From assembly GCF_001590785.1 (NCBI RefSeq), contig NZ_LTAO01000023.1, forward strand, positions 187,142 through 251,141: a stretch of 64,000 bases of DNA. The letters are read 5' to 3'. The DNA is from Alkalihalobacillus trypoxylicola. GTDB taxonomy: Bacteria; Bacillota; Bacilli; Bacillales; Bacillaceae_D. The notes under the pieces are model-generated. The model made no database searches and had not been told where the DNA came from. It saw only the letters and a list, made by a program, of their open reading frames with translations. Every line of letters starts with the position of its first letter. Position 1 is the first letter of the stretch. Positions 16,602-28,866 of the stretch are shown here, one piece after another. The position numbers and the translations under genes were made by a program.

Positions 16602-16623
16602 AATTGACTGGGAGGCGAATAAT

Positions 16624-17457
16624 GTGGCAAAAACAATTTTAGATGGAAATCTTGTTTCAAAAGCAATTCGTGAAGATTTAAAAAAGAGAGTAGACTTGTT
16701 AAAAGAAAAAAATGTTACCCCCTGTTTAGCAACCATTCTTGTAGGTGATAATCCCTCTTCAGAAACATATGTGAAGATGAAGGGTAACGCCTGCGCAAAA
16801 ATTGGAATGGAATCCATTCGAATTCATTTACCTGAGAACACTTCTACAGAAGAGCTTTTAGAGAAAATAAATGAGTTAAATGAAAATCCAAAAGTTCATG
16901 GGATTTTACTACAACACCCTGTACCTGCTCATATTGACGAGAGATTAGCATTTGAGAGCATTTCTATTAAGAAAGATGTGGACGGCGTTACTAGCATGGG
17001 TTATGGTCAAACAGCTCTAGGATTTGGCAAGTACCCCGCTTGTACACCAGCAGCTATTATGGAAATCATTCGTTATTATCAGATTCCAATAGCAGGTAAG
17101 CATGCTGTCGTTGTAGGAAGAAGTCCGATTTTAGGCAAACCAGTCTCAGCATTGCTCTTAAATGATGATGCAACCGTGACTACATGCCATTCTAAAACAA
17201 CTAACTTAGAAAGTATATTATCACAAGCGGATATTGTGGTAGCGGCAGTCGGAAAGCCTAATTTCATTTTAGGCGACTGGTTAAAGGAAGGTGCCGTAGT
17301 ATTAGATGCTGGTTATAACAAAGGCAATGTTGGAGATGTAGACTATGATTCTTGCTATGAAAAAGCAAGTGCTATCACACCTGTTCCTGGTGGCGTTGGC
17401 CCTGTCACTATTTCCATGCTATTAAAGCACACGGTTATAGCTGCTGAGGAAATGTAA
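16624..17457 (+). CDS. folD: Bifunctional methylenetetrahydrofolate dehydrogenase/cyclohydrolase FolD
   Basis: 277 residues from GTG 16624, with GGGAGGCG ten bases upstream. An in-frame ATG at 16573 lies inside the riboswitch terminator and is rejected. Catalytic YxxxK is Tyr49-Lys53 (YVKMK). The substrate loop is LLQHPVPAH, then KDVDGVTSMGYG. The NADP Rossmann motif is VVGRSPILGKPVSALL, and the C-terminal signature is PGGVGPVTISMLL. It interconverts 5,10-methylene-THF and 10-formyl-THF for purine and formyl-Met synthesis. Regulation by the ZTP riboswitch directly upstream fits this role. Confidence 0.97.
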   Translation: MAKTILDGNLVSKAIREDLKKRVDLLKEKNVTPCLATILVGDNPSSETYVKMKGNACAKIGMESIRIHLPENTSTEELLEKINELNENPKVHGILLQHPVPAHIDERLAFESISIKKDVDGVTSMGYGQTALGFGKYPACTPAAIMEIIRYYQIPIAGKHAVVVGRSPILGKPVSALLLNDDATVTTCHSKTTNLESILSQADIVVAAVGKPNFILGDWLKEGAVVLDAGYNKGNVGDVDYDSCYEKASAITPVPGGVGPVTISMLLKHTVIAAEEM

Positions 17458-17486
17458 GCTGTAGATGAATGGTTTTATAATAAAAG

Positions 17487-17773
17487 CTGTGACAATACTC
17501 ATGAATGATTCTACACATGTTTAGTGCTCGGGTCGCGTCCGGTGGCGAGCTGCCAAACTAACTTTTTTTCAAAGTGGATTTCGTTATTGCCACTACTTCC
17601 CACTGGAGTCACCGTGCCTTGTGTCCGCTAGTTTTCGTCTTTATAAAAATCTAGTCTTTCAACAGAACCCTGCTTCTTTCACAGTAAGCAGGGTTCTTTG
17701 TTCTTATTTGTGTTTCATCCATTACTCATCATTTCAAGCTGTTTGATGTGATTTAAAAACAGATTAGGTCCCA
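17487..17773 (-). repeat. Family B repeat, copy B2
   Basis: Inverted copy. Its terminator hairpin (17664-17697) is CCCTGCTT/AAGCAGGG, whereas copies B1, B4 and B5 have CCCTCCTT/AAGGAGGG: both sides changed together, so pairing is kept. Also has the conserved ACTTCCCACTGGAGTC block, the CCGGTGGCGAGCTGCC block and a GACAATACTCATGAA end. It fills the folD to SMP-30 gap. Confidence 0.8.
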
Positions 17774-17811
17774 TTCTCTTATTACTTATTCTCCTGCAAT
17801 CTTGAAATTTG

Positions 17812-18690
17812 TTAGCCTCTGAATAAATCTACTTTCAAACCTTTTACGCCTGGTTTATATTTAAAAACAGCGCCTGAGTACGGATATTCTTCTAATTGCT
17901 GCTCATTCATCCCATTTCGAGCACTTGTAATATAAAGTTCATCTAAATCAGGTCCTCCAAAGGTACAAGAAGTCACATTTAATGCGGGTACCTCGACTTT
18001 TTCAAGCAATTCGCTACTATCTGGATTCCATCTACTAATACAGCTTCCACCATAATGAGCAATCCAAAGCATTCCTTCCTGGTCAATCGTCATTCCATCT
18101 GGAACTCCCATACCTTCAGGGATGGTGATGATTTGTTTTTGATTACTAATATTTCCAGTTCTTATATCATAATCAAATCTTGCAACCTGCCTTGTATGAG
18201 TATCAATGAAATACATATAATCATTATTAATCGACCAAGCTAGCCCATTAGATAACCCTACTTTATTTATTTTCTTCTCGACCTGCAATTCATCATTTAA
18301 ACAATATAATGCGGCCTCTTGATGCCCGCTCTTTTTAGGCATGGTCCCTGCCCAAAAGCGACCAGCAGCGTCACATTTCCCGTCATTAAATCGATTTCCA
18401 GGTTTATCAGGTTCTGGATTTTCTAACTTTTCAAGGGTTTTAAAATCCTTTCCTAACCGAGCAAATCCACTTTCTAAAGCTAGGATTACTCCTCCCCCTT
18501 CACAAGGAACGGCCGCCCCAACCATTTCATCTAAAGAATAGGTTTCATTTGTTGATGATTGAGGGTTTAACAGGTGAATTTTCTTTTCTTCAATATCAAC
18601 CCAAAGTAATTCATTTGTGCGGTAGTCCCACACGGGACCCTCTCCTAATGTTGCTCTAGCGTCATAGGCAACCTCAACTTTATGAGTCAA
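17812..18690 (-). CDS. SMP-30/gluconolactonase-family lactonase
   Basis: 292 residues, six-bladed beta-propeller of the SMP-30/Gnl/LRE family. Metal and active-site segments: LGEGPVWD (Glu ligand), NRFNDGKCDAAGRFWAGTM, SNGLAWS (Asn) and GVPDGMTID (Asp). Such enzymes hydrolyse sugar lactones such as gluconolactone with a divalent metal. Start is TTG at 18690 overlapping the previous gene's TGA, with GGAAAGG before it. Cotranscribed with the small membrane protein upstream. The physiological lactone is unknown. Confidence 0.9.
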   Translation of the reverse strand: MTHKVEVAYDARATLGEGPVWDYRTNELLWVDIEEKKIHLLNPQSSTNETYSLDEMVGAAVPCEGGGVILALESGFARLGKDFKTLEKLENPEPDKPGNRFNDGKCDAAGRFWAGTMPKKSGHQEAALYCLNDELQVEKKINKVGLSNGLAWSINNDYMYFIDTHTRQVARFDYDIRTGNISNQKQIITIPEGMGVPDGMTIDQEGMLWIAHYGGSCISRWNPDSSELLEKVEVPALNVTSCTFGGPDLDELYITSARNGMNEQQLEEYPYSGAVFKYKPGVKGLKVDLFRG

Positions 18691-18959
18691 ATCATTTCAT
18701 TCCTTTCCATATTAGTTTTTGTTTTTTCTGTCATAGACTCTAAATTTTTAGTAAATATAAGTACTATACCTGCTATTAAAAATATAAAACTTAATATATA
18801 TGGAAAAAAGCCATTTATTGCATCAAGTGTTTGAAATAATCCCCCTGACGAGAGATTTGCTTGGTTTGAAGTATAGGTTGCAACGGCTAAGTGTACTAAA
18901 CCAATCAATAGAGCACCAGATAATAAAAAAACAGAGCCGATTCGTTCATTACGAGTCAT
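18687..18959 (-). CDS. Small two-helix membrane protein
   Basis: 90 residues with two hydrophobic helices (about 8-30 and 48-70) separated by a Gly/Asn/Ser loop and a charged C-terminal tail. ATG 18959 is chosen because TAGGAG lies 8 bases upstream. An in-frame GTG at 18968 overlaps that site. It overlaps the SMP-30 gene by 4 bases. No recognised family. Reliable as a gene because of the RBS, coding character and coupling. Confidence 0.65.
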   Translation of the reverse strand: MTRNERIGSVFLLSGALLIGLVHLAVATYTSNQANLSSGGLFQTLDAINGFFPYILSFIFLIAGIVLIFTKNLESMTEKTKTNMERNEMI

Positions 18960-19295
18960 ACAATTCACTCCTAAACTCTTAAGGATGAATTAATAATAAC
19001 ATAAAATTCAAATAATTCTAATTAGAATTTCGCCTCTCTCCTTCATTGCCTTTGTGTAATGATTTCCTTCAAATTCCTATATTTTAAAATATCTATATGG
19101 AAAGTGTTAAGAAACTCGACAGCTTCCATTTAAGGTAACTTTGATACTGAAAATCCTCAAATTTCTGGGTTTCCCTTAGACCCCCTTTAAAAACCTGGTA
19201 ATAATTGTGCTTTTATAATGGAGATGTTTATTGGTAATTTTTTATATTAATATTTATAATAGGAGATATATAGAAAAAAGTCGACCTAGGAGTGG
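18960..19295. other. Intergenic region between divergent genes
   Basis: AT-rich. It holds the promoters of the membrane-protein/SMP-30 operon (left) and the Cof phosphatase (right, TATAAT-like at 19214-19219). No gene, repeat or structured RNA was recognised. Confidence 0.5.
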
Positions 19296-20144
19296 ATGAA
19301 TTTGAAGCGAAAAATAGTATTTTTAGATGTTGATGGAACTTTAATGCAGGAAAATGGACAAGTACCAGCTTCTGCAATTACCGCTGTTCGTGAAGCTAGA
19401 AAAAATGGTCATTTATTATTTCTTTGTACAGGTCGTTCAAAAGCGGCCATTTTTAAAAATATTACTGAAATAGGATTCGATGGTGTCATTGGTGGAGCAG
19501 GAGTATATGCAGAAATAAATGGCGATATATTATACAAAAAATCATTGACCCTAGAAGAAGTTACTTTCCTCGTCGATTATTTCCAAGAACGAGACATTCA
19601 TTTTATGATGGAATCTGATGATATTAATTATGGAAGCCCTGGATTAAAAGACTTTTATATAAAAGCGATAGAGTCTGATTCAAATGTATCTGATGAATTT
19701 CTAACTAAAGATGATCACCCTCTACAGCAGCTTATGAATATTACTAAGTTTGATGAGACTCTTTACCAAGCTAACATAAATAAAATTTGTTTTATTGGAA
19801 GTGAAAATACGTCCTATCAAGAAATTGAAAAGGATATAAAAGAGCGATTAAACATTGTACCTAGTAGTTTTGTAAAATTCGGTAAAGCTTCTGGGGAAGT
19901 TTCTAGCTTAGGTGTTCATAAAGCAGTAGGAATCAAATTTATTTTAGAGCATTTAGACTTATCTCAGGAAGACACAATCGGAATCGGTGATAGTATAAAT
20001 GATTTAGAAATGATTGAGTATTGTGCTGTTGGGATTGCGATGGGGAATGCGCGAACTGAATTAAAAGCCATTGCTGATGAAGTCACGGCACCTATTGATG
20101 AAGACGGTATTTACAAAAGCTTTAAAAAGCACCACTTAATCTAA
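19296..20144 (+). CDS. Cof-type HAD-IIB hydrolase
   Basis: 282 residues. Motif I is FLDVDGTLM, motif II LFLCTGRSK, the Lys motif lies in EVSSLGVHKAVGIKFIL and motif IV is IGIGDSINDLEMIEYCAVGIAMGNA. The C2B cap lies at about 85-190. Members dephosphorylate sugar phosphates, nucleotides or cofactors such as FMN and PLP. CTAGGAGTGG precedes the start. Monocistronic, ended by a strong terminator. Confidence 0.9.
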   Translation: MNLKRKIVFLDVDGTLMQENGQVPASAITAVREARKNGHLLFLCTGRSKAAIFKNITEIGFDGVIGGAGVYAEINGDILYKKSLTLEEVTFLVDYFQERDIHFMMESDDINYGSPGLKDFYIKAIESDSNVSDEFLTKDDHPLQQLMNITKFDETLYQANINKICFIGSENTSYQEIEKDIKERLNIVPSSFVKFGKASGEVSSLGVHKAVGIKFILEHLDLSQEDTIGIGDSINDLEMIEYCAVGIAMGNARTELKAIADEVTAPIDEDGIYKSFKKHHLI

Positions 20145-20186
20145 AGCATCAAGGATGATGAAACAAGTCTAGTCCTTCAATAAATT

Positions 20187-20234
20187 AAAAAAAGGAAATC
20201 GATTAGCAAATACTTTTCGATTTCCTTTTTTATT
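20187..20234 (+). terminator. Terminator of the Cof-type hydrolase gene
   Basis: AAAGGAAATCGA...TCGATTTCCTTT stem with flanking A- and T-runs. It may also serve ganB on the other strand. Confidence 0.85.
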
Positions 20235-20278
20235 TAAGTAACCTTTTAAAATTACTCTTTATGGTAAGACTTTTCCTT

Positions 20279-22984
<2,706 letters not shown>

Positions 22985-23080
22985 TTACATACACCTCAAT
23001 CATTTTTCTGATATCGCTTTCATACAACCTTATGAGCTAACCTATTCCTGGAAATTGAATAGGTTAGCTTACTTCTCTAT

Positions 23081-25141
23081 TTATTTTTCTAACGCATAAA
23101 CCTTCACACCGTAACAAGGCAAATCAATATTACCTGACTCTTCTTGATTACTTAATAAATCTTTTACCTTCTTATTCACAACAATGCTTTGTGTTTTTTC
23201 TGTAAAGTTCATAACAAACAAGAATTTTGTACTCTCATCTTCCCTTACTTGAACAGAAACACCTTCTTCGTGTTCAATTGGGAGATTTTGCTCAAGAGAC
23301 AATTCTTCAATAATAGTTTGATAGAAGTCACGATGAAAATCCTTGCCTAAACGGGCTCCGATAAAATAACCTTTCCCTTTTTCATAGTGATGACTCGTAA
23401 CGGCAGGTGTATGTTCATAGAAATCCTCTAGGTAAATTCCTTCTACCTCAGCTTTGTTATTATTTATAATTGCTGCGTAATCCTTAACTTCATAGGTATT
23501 ACCATTAAAAGAAACACGATTTCGATCAGATGGATAAAAAGTATCTGTTTCATTAGGATTAACACCGAAAATATCCTGTAAATCTTTATGCCAGCCACCA
23601 AGATAAGTTAAATCATTTTCATTTACTAATCCACTTATATAGGTTGTAACAACATGTCCACCATTTGCCACAAAATCCTTCAGACGAGCGATCGTTTCTT
23701 CACTCATTAAGTAAAGCATTGGTACAAGCAACAATTTATAAGGTGAAAAGTCCTGTTCTTTCGTTATCACATCAACAGGGATATCTTTTTCCCAGAATGC
23801 TCTATAATGCTCCTGTAGCGTTTGAGGATACCTTTTTGTTTTTTTACCGAATCCCTGAGCATCTTCAAGTGCCCAATGACTATCCCAATCGAACATAATA
23901 GCAACATCACTGTGACGATTCGTTCCAACAACATCTCCAAGTTTAGAAAGAGCTTTTCCGACTTCCTCAACATCCTTAAAAACACGATTTTCAGTAGAGT
24001 TATCATGATCAACAACTGCACCATGAAACTTTTCCGATGACCCACGTGATTTTCTCCATTGGAAATACAAAATACTATCAGAACCATGAGCAAGCATTTG
24101 CATAGAAGATAATAAGTGCATGCCAGGACGTTTTGTTTTGTTTACATCATGCCAGTTGACTCCACTTGGTGTCGATTCCATTAATAAGAATGGCTTTTGT
24201 TTTAAGCTTCGATACAAATCATCAACAAAACCAACCTTCATCGCTAAATCAGCTGTAGTATCCCAATCATTGTGCCAAGCTGGGTAAGCATCCCAACTTA
24301 CGACATCAACATGCTTAGCAAACTTACTATAATCTAAGGCTTGAAAAGGAATTAAATCATGTGTGTCCGCCATAAAATTTGTCGTTATAGGAATATGAGG
24401 CGTATGCTCTCTTAATGGTACAATTTCATTTTCATAGAAAGAAATTGTCTGATCGGTAACAAATCTTTTCCAGTCAAGGTTCATGCCATGAACGGCGCTT
24501 TCTCCATTTCTAGAAGGCGACTCGATTTGTGACCAGTCATTAATAGTATGACTCCAAAACGGCCCCCACCAAGCATGATTTAACTCTTTTAGATTATGAT
24601 TATACTTTTCTTTCAACCAATTTCTAAATGCCTCTTGGCAGCTATCACAGTGACAATCACCGCCATATTCATTGGAAATATGCCACATAATTAATGCTGG
24701 GTGCGAACCATATCTTTTTACTAAACGCTCATTCATCTCTTGTGTTTTTTCACGATACACTTTAGAAGTAAAGCAGTGATTATGTCTGCCACCATGTAAC
24801 TGTTTTTCTCTACTTGCATTTACTCTTAGAACCTCTGGATATTTTTGTGACATCCAAGCTGGTCTAGCTCCACTAGGAGTGGCAAGAATAACACGCCCAC
24901 CTATGCTATAAATATCATTAATGATTTTGTCTAACCATTCAAAGTTAAACACCCCTTCTTCAGGTTCCAATGTACTCCAAGCAAAAATACCGACAGAGAA
25001 TGTATTAGTATGAGCTATTCTCATTAGCTCTATATCCTTCTCTAAAATCTCTGGATAATCTAGCCATTGATCAGGATTATAGTCCCCTCCATGAAGCATG
25101 AATTTCTCTTTTGTTGCATAAGTCTTAGAAAATTTAGACAT
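23081..25141 (-). CDS. ganA: Beta-galactosidase GanA (GH42)
   Basis: 686 residues, GH42 domain order: TIM barrel (1-390), trimerisation flavodoxin-like domain (about 400-600), small C-terminal beta domain. The acid/base Glu is in WHISNEYGGDCHC, the nucleophile Glu in LLMESTPSGVNWH. A structural zinc site is indicated by the cysteines of GDCHCDSC. Cytoplasmic, with no signal peptide. It hydrolyses galacto-oligosaccharides imported by GanSPQ. It follows ganQ by 23 bases and precedes ganB. Confidence 0.95.
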   Translation of the reverse strand: MSKFSKTYATKEKFMLHGGDYNPDQWLDYPEILEKDIELMRIAHTNTFSVGIFAWSTLEPEEGVFNFEWLDKIINDIYSIGGRVILATPSGARPAWMSQKYPEVLRVNASREKQLHGGRHNHCFTSKVYREKTQEMNERLVKRYGSHPALIMWHISNEYGGDCHCDSCQEAFRNWLKEKYNHNLKELNHAWWGPFWSHTINDWSQIESPSRNGESAVHGMNLDWKRFVTDQTISFYENEIVPLREHTPHIPITTNFMADTHDLIPFQALDYSKFAKHVDVVSWDAYPAWHNDWDTTADLAMKVGFVDDLYRSLKQKPFLLMESTPSGVNWHDVNKTKRPGMHLLSSMQMLAHGSDSILYFQWRKSRGSSEKFHGAVVDHDNSTENRVFKDVEEVGKALSKLGDVVGTNRHSDVAIMFDWDSHWALEDAQGFGKKTKRYPQTLQEHYRAFWEKDIPVDVITKEQDFSPYKLLLVPMLYLMSEETIARLKDFVANGGHVVTTYISGLVNENDLTYLGGWHKDLQDIFGVNPNETDTFYPSDRNRVSFNGNTYEVKDYAAIINNNKAEVEGIYLEDFYEHTPAVTSHHYEKGKGYFIGARLGKDFHRDFYQTIIEELSLEQNLPIEHEEGVSVQVREDESTKFLFVMNFTEKTQSIVVNKKVKDLLSNQEESGNIDLPCYGVKVYALEK

Positions 25142-25164
25142 AATACTCTCCTTTAAAACAAGTT

Positions 25165-26016
25165 TTATCCTTTAGTGCCCCCGGCTGTTAATCCAGAAAC
25201 AAAGTTTTTCTGTAACAAAATGAAAATAATCGCTACAGGAATACTAATTAAAATAGCCCCTGCTGCAAAGGTGGTATAGCTTGCACCCATGACATCATTC
25301 ACAAGATTGAATAACCCAATTGGTAATGTATACGATTCTGGTGTCCTTAGGATTGTTGATGCCAAAATAAAATCACCTAATGGACCTGTAAAACCATTCA
25401 TTGCCACAACAGCTAACATTGGCTTTGAAAGTGGCATGATAATTTGCAGGAAAATTCTCGTATTACTTGCTCCGTCAATTTTGGCACTTTCATCTAGGTC
25501 AATAGGAATGGAATCCATATAACCTTTCATCAAATAAGTGTTCATCGGAATTTGTCCACCAATATATAACATGATTAATAACCAATGACTATTCATCATG
25601 CCTAGCATTTGCGCTAACACAAATAAAGCGATTAATGCAGAAAACTGTGGAATCATTTGTAATAATAAGAACAAAGTTAATCCATGTTTACGACCCTTAA
25701 AACGGAACCTCGAAAAAGCATAGGCCGTAAACGATACACTAATTAATGTTCCTAACATCGTAAACACACTAATTTTGATTGAGTTCATATACCACTGAAC
25801 ATATTGTAGGCTCGGCTTTCCAGCAAATAGCTCCTGGTAATGGATCAAGGAAGGGTTTTGCGGAATCATTGATGTACTAATTAAACTATTCCCCGGGTTA
25901 AAGCTTGCACCTATTGTCCATAAGAGAGGGTAGACGATCACACATACCATAAAAGCCAAAATTAAATATGAAATCGTTAAACGAATATATTTCTTTTTGT
26001 TCATATCTAATTGCAT
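25165..26016 (-). CDS. ganQ: Galactooligosaccharide ABC permease GanQ
   Basis: 283 residues, MalG-type permease with six helices and the EAA loop DLDESAKIDGASNTRIFLQIIMPLSKP. ATG 26016 is two bases after the ganP stop, with AGAGGGGG ahead of it. Partner of GanP and the binding protein GanS. No dedicated ATPase gene is present, so a shared ATPase such as MsmX is expected, as in B. subtilis (family knowledge). Confidence 0.93.
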   Translation of the reverse strand: MQLDMNKKKYIRLTISYLILAFMVCVIVYPLLWTIGASFNPGNSLISTSMIPQNPSLIHYQELFAGKPSLQYVQWYMNSIKISVFTMLGTLISVSFTAYAFSRFRFKGRKHGLTLFLLLQMIPQFSALIALFVLAQMLGMMNSHWLLIMLYIGGQIPMNTYLMKGYMDSIPIDLDESAKIDGASNTRIFLQIIMPLSKPMLAVVAMNGFTGPLGDFILASTILRTPESYTLPIGLFNLVNDVMGASYTTFAAGAILISIPVAIIFILLQKNFVSGLTAGGTKG

Positions 26017-26018
26017 GA

Positions 26019-27275
26019 TTAAGCCCCCTCTTTAAAAGAATTTGTTCGTCTGAACTGCCATAATGCAATTCCGATAACAAATACAGATAATAAAATGGTT
26101 AAGGCTGCAGCGAGAGAATATTGACTTGATTGCATCGTTAGCTTATAAATCCAAGATACAAGGATATCTGTTCCACCTGCAGATGAGCCTGGGACAGCAG
26201 GTCCCCCACCACTAAATAAGTAAATAATATTAAAGTTATTAAAATTAAATGTATATTGAGTAATAATAATTGGTGCCATTGCAATTAAAATCATTGGCAT
26301 GGTTATATGTTTAAATTTAGAGAAAATCGATGCTCCATCAATCGTTGCTGCTTCATACAAATCATCAGGGATAGATTGTAATACTCCCGTTGTAACTAAG
26401 AAAATATAAGGAAAGCCTAACCACCCTTGAATGGTAATAAGAGCAACCTTTGTCCAAGTAGAATTCGTCATCCAAGGAACCGGATCAATTCCAAAGAAGG
26501 CTAAAATATCATTATTAATAGCCCCAAAGCTATCATTAAATAAACCTGCAAAAATTAGAATTGTAACAAAACCCGGTACAGCCCATGGCAAAATCAAAAT
26601 CGTCCGGAAAAACCTTTTAAATTTAATTTCTTTTTGGTTCACAACAACCGCAAGAAATATCCCTAAGCTTACCTGTAAGGTCGTTGCAACTAATGTCCAA
26701 ATGACGGTCCATGATAAAACATCAAAGAAGGTAGAACGCCAAATGTCTACTGTAAAAATATTAGTAAAGGTTTGGAACCCAACCCAATCTACTAAATTAG
26801 CTGGTGGCGAATTATAAAGGTTATAATTCGTAAATGCTAACGCAAAACTGAATAAAATCGGAAATATGACTGCAAATACTAGTATGAATAAGGACGGTCC
26901 ACTCACTACATAAGGATATCCCTGTTCAATTAAGTTTCTATATTGTTCTCTTATGCTATAAAGCCTCATATTCTCATCGCGTAGCTTACCGTTTTTATAC
27001 GCATCTCTTAAGTTCAAATAGTAAATAGCTAACCCAAAAAATGTGATAATAACGGCAATAATACCTTCTGCTAATAAAAATATAGAGTTATCTCTTGGCA
27101 CTTGTGTTCCAAGAGTCACTAATCCCCAATATCCCATATTGAATAAATCAGCAAAAATGGCAATAAAGGCAATAGAGAATCCTAAAAAGAGTATCCCCTT
27201 TACCCATTGCTTATTATAAAATTGCCCAAATCCTGGAATTATCGACAATAGTAAAGCGATTTTTCGATGCTGCAC
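26019..27275 (-). CDS. ganP: Galactooligosaccharide ABC permease GanP
   Basis: 418 residues, MalF-type permease with an N-terminal extension of three extra helices (about 1-95) as in GanP/MalF homologs. The EAA loop is DLYEAATIDGASIFSKFKHITMP. The start is GTG at 27275, supported by GAGGTG upstream. It is separated from ganS by 141 bases that contain a hairpin. Forms the membrane channel with GanQ. Confidence 0.93.
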   Translation of the reverse strand: MQHRKIALLLSIIPGFGQFYNKQWVKGILFLGFSIAFIAIFADLFNMGYWGLVTLGTQVPRDNSIFLLAEGIIAVIITFFGLAIYYLNLRDAYKNGKLRDENMRLYSIREQYRNLIEQGYPYVVSGPSLFILVFAVIFPILFSFALAFTNYNLYNSPPANLVDWVGFQTFTNIFTVDIWRSTFFDVLSWTVIWTLVATTLQVSLGIFLAVVVNQKEIKFKRFFRTILILPWAVPGFVTILIFAGLFNDSFGAINNDILAFFGIDPVPWMTNSTWTKVALITIQGWLGFPYIFLVTTGVLQSIPDDLYEAATIDGASIFSKFKHITMPMILIAMAPIIITQYTFNFNNFNIIYLFSGGGPAVPGSSAGGTDILVSWIYKLTMQSSQYSLAAALTILLSVFVIGIALWQFRRTNSFKEGA

Positions 27276-27375
27276 TTTTATTCACCTCGTTATTTACAAA
27301 CAATCAAGTCGACTTTATTGAATAACATGTTCAAAAACTTCTACTTCACTAGAACCCAATTGAATTGGACAGAAT

Positions 27376-27403
27376 AGTGCCAAACAAAAGATTGTTTGAC
27401 ACT
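27376..27403 (-). terminator. Intercistronic hairpin between ganS and ganP
   Basis: AGTGTCAAACA/TTTGTTTGGCACT stem 14 bases past the ganS stop, without a good T-run. Such hairpins usually stabilise the upstream mRNA or terminate partially, so that the binding protein is made in excess. Confidence 0.65.
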
Positions 27404-27416
27404 ACTCTAATTTTTC

Positions 27417-28688
27417 TTAGTTACTATGATTAGCTGAGATTTGCGATTCAATTAAGTCAACAGCTTGATTTAATGCCGCTTCAGGCTCAGCACTACCAGT
27501 AGCAATCGTTTGAAGCGCCGCATCTACCGGAGTCCATACCTCATTCATTTGAGGGATGTTCGGTGTTAATTCAGAATATTGAGCTTGCTCAGCAACAGCT
27601 TGTGCTGATTCGCTTTCAGCTACAACAGGATCATCTGCTAATGATTGAACAGCAGGAACTTCTTGTGTAACTTCATAACGTGTTCTAGAGTTCTCTTCAT
27701 TCGCTAAAAATTTCACTAGCTCTTCAGCTAATTCACCATGCTTTGAATAGCTGCTGACATTATAGCTTTTAACTCCCATGAAAGCACTCATGTTATCACC
27801 ATTAGATAGTTCAGGAAGCTTTACTACTCCGTAATCAATACCAGCACGTTCGAACGGCTCTAAATTCCAAGGCCCTGAAATAACAGCTGCTGCTTTTCCT
27901 TCAGAGAATAGAGAATCTAAAACGTTAATTCCTTGCTCGCCAATGATACCAGAAGGGAATAATCCTTCACTATAAAACTTTTGAATTACTTCTGCTCCTT
28001 CAATTGCACCAGCACTATTTAAACCAATATCTGTCGGATCATAATTCCCGTCAGCATCTTGTCCAAATACATATCCACCATATCCACCAAAAACACTTTG
28101 TGCATAATAGATTTGGTCAAATAATGCTAAAAATCCGTATGTGCCATCCTCAACATTTTGTGAAAACTCGTACCATTCATCTAAAGTCTGAGGAAGCTCA
28201 TCTTCAGAAACAAGATCTTTATTATAGAAAAGCACGGTTGTTTCCACTGCTTTTGGTAAACCATAAACACTACCGTCAACCATTTGAGACATCATAGCTG
28301 CATCTGTATAAATGGATTGAAGCTGATCATCTATTGTTAATTCCTTTAATAAGCCTTCTACTACAGCTGTTCCAATTTGGTCACCTGGCATCGTTAAAAC
28401 ATCAGGGCCCGTTCCAGCTGGTCCATCCAGTCTTAAATCTTCAATTTGCTGCGCAAATGTTCTTTCTTCGACACGAACGGTTACACCATGCTCTTCTTCG
28501 AATGCAGCCACAGCATCAGCAATACCTTCTGCTTTATCTTGGTCTTCCCATACTACTAGTTCAATATCACCAGCAGCTTCTTCTGTTTCACCAGTCGCTC
28601 CATCATCATCTTGTGGACCACAAGCTGCTAGAGCAACACTTAAAGTAATTGCTGAAACAATACCCATCCATTTTTTATAGTTCTTCAT
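27417..28688 (-). CDS. ganS: Galactooligosaccharide-binding lipoprotein GanS
   Basis: 423 residues from ATG 28688, nine bases after GAGGGG; the ATG at 28697 abuts the RBS. Signal peptide with lipobox VALAAC, then an acidic linker and a maltose-binding-protein-type (cluster D-I) fold: TGPDVLTMPGDQIGTAV, GSVYGLPKAVETTVLFYNKDL, AAVISGPWNLEPF. It captures galactooligosaccharides outside the membrane and hands them to GanPQ. First gene of ganSPQAB. Promoter, LacI-type and cre-like sites lie upstream. Confidence 0.93.
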   Translation of the reverse strand: MKNYKKWMGIVSAITLSVALAACGPQDDDGATGETEEAAGDIELVVWEDQDKAEGIADAVAAFEEEHGVTVRVEERTFAQQIEDLRLDGPAGTGPDVLTMPGDQIGTAVVEGLLKELTIDDQLQSIYTDAAMMSQMVDGSVYGLPKAVETTVLFYNKDLVSEDELPQTLDEWYEFSQNVEDGTYGFLALFDQIYYAQSVFGGYGGYVFGQDADGNYDPTDIGLNSAGAIEGAEVIQKFYSEGLFPSGIIGEQGINVLDSLFSEGKAAAVISGPWNLEPFERAGIDYGVVKLPELSNGDNMSAFMGVKSYNVSSYSKHGELAEELVKFLANEENSRTRYEVTQEVPAVQSLADDPVVAESESAQAVAEQAQYSELTPNIPQMNEVWTPVDAALQTIATGSAEPEAALNQAVDLIESQISANHSN

Positions 28689-28732
28689 TCTTTTCATCCC
28701 CTCTTTTTTATTTCAAAATATATATGAAATAT

Positions 28733-28790
28733 TGAAAGCGTTTCATAAAAATAATATAGCATTTTAATAAAAAATTGTAAACGATTTTAG
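28733..28790 (-). promoter_or_regulatory. ganS promoter with CcpA-like site
   Basis: Minus strand: TTTACA, 17-base spacer, TATATT (-10). A cre-like TTGTAAACGATTTTA (one mismatch to consensus) at 28775-28789 overlaps the -35. A second symmetric TGAAAGCGTTTCA at 28733-28745 lies just after the start point. Predicts carbon catabolite repression. Confidence 0.65.
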
Positions 28791-28811
28791 ATAATTTTTT
28801 TACTTAATTGT

Positions 28812-28829
28812 AGTAAAATATTTTATTAA
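28812..28829 (-). promoter_or_regulatory. Candidate GanR operator O2
   Basis: AGTAAAATATTTTATTAA, nearly the same as the perfect palindrome upstream of ganR (29913-29930). Located about 25 bases upstream of the ganS -35. Confidence 0.65.
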
Positions 28830-28830
28830 A

Positions 28831-28860
28831 TAGACCTAAGGACATAAATCCTTAGGTCTA
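28831..28860 (-). terminator. ganR terminator
   Basis: Perfect AGACCTAAGGA/TCCTTAGGTCT hairpin followed by ATTTAATAAAAT on the minus strand, 6 bases after the ganR stop. Confidence 0.75.
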
Positions 28861-28866
28861 GACGGT

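Noticed and set aside
16573-16623. Upstream ATG start for folD
   Set aside because: It lies inside the riboswitch terminator. GTG 16624 has a proper RBS and gives the family's N-terminus.
23767-24093. 108-codon frame inside ganA on the same strand
   Set aside because: Overlaps the GH42 coding region in another frame, with no RBS and unlikely composition.
28004-28648. His/Gln/Leu-rich ORFs opposite ganS
   Set aside because: Antisense shadows of a well-supported gene, with no RBS and biased composition from the reverse frame.
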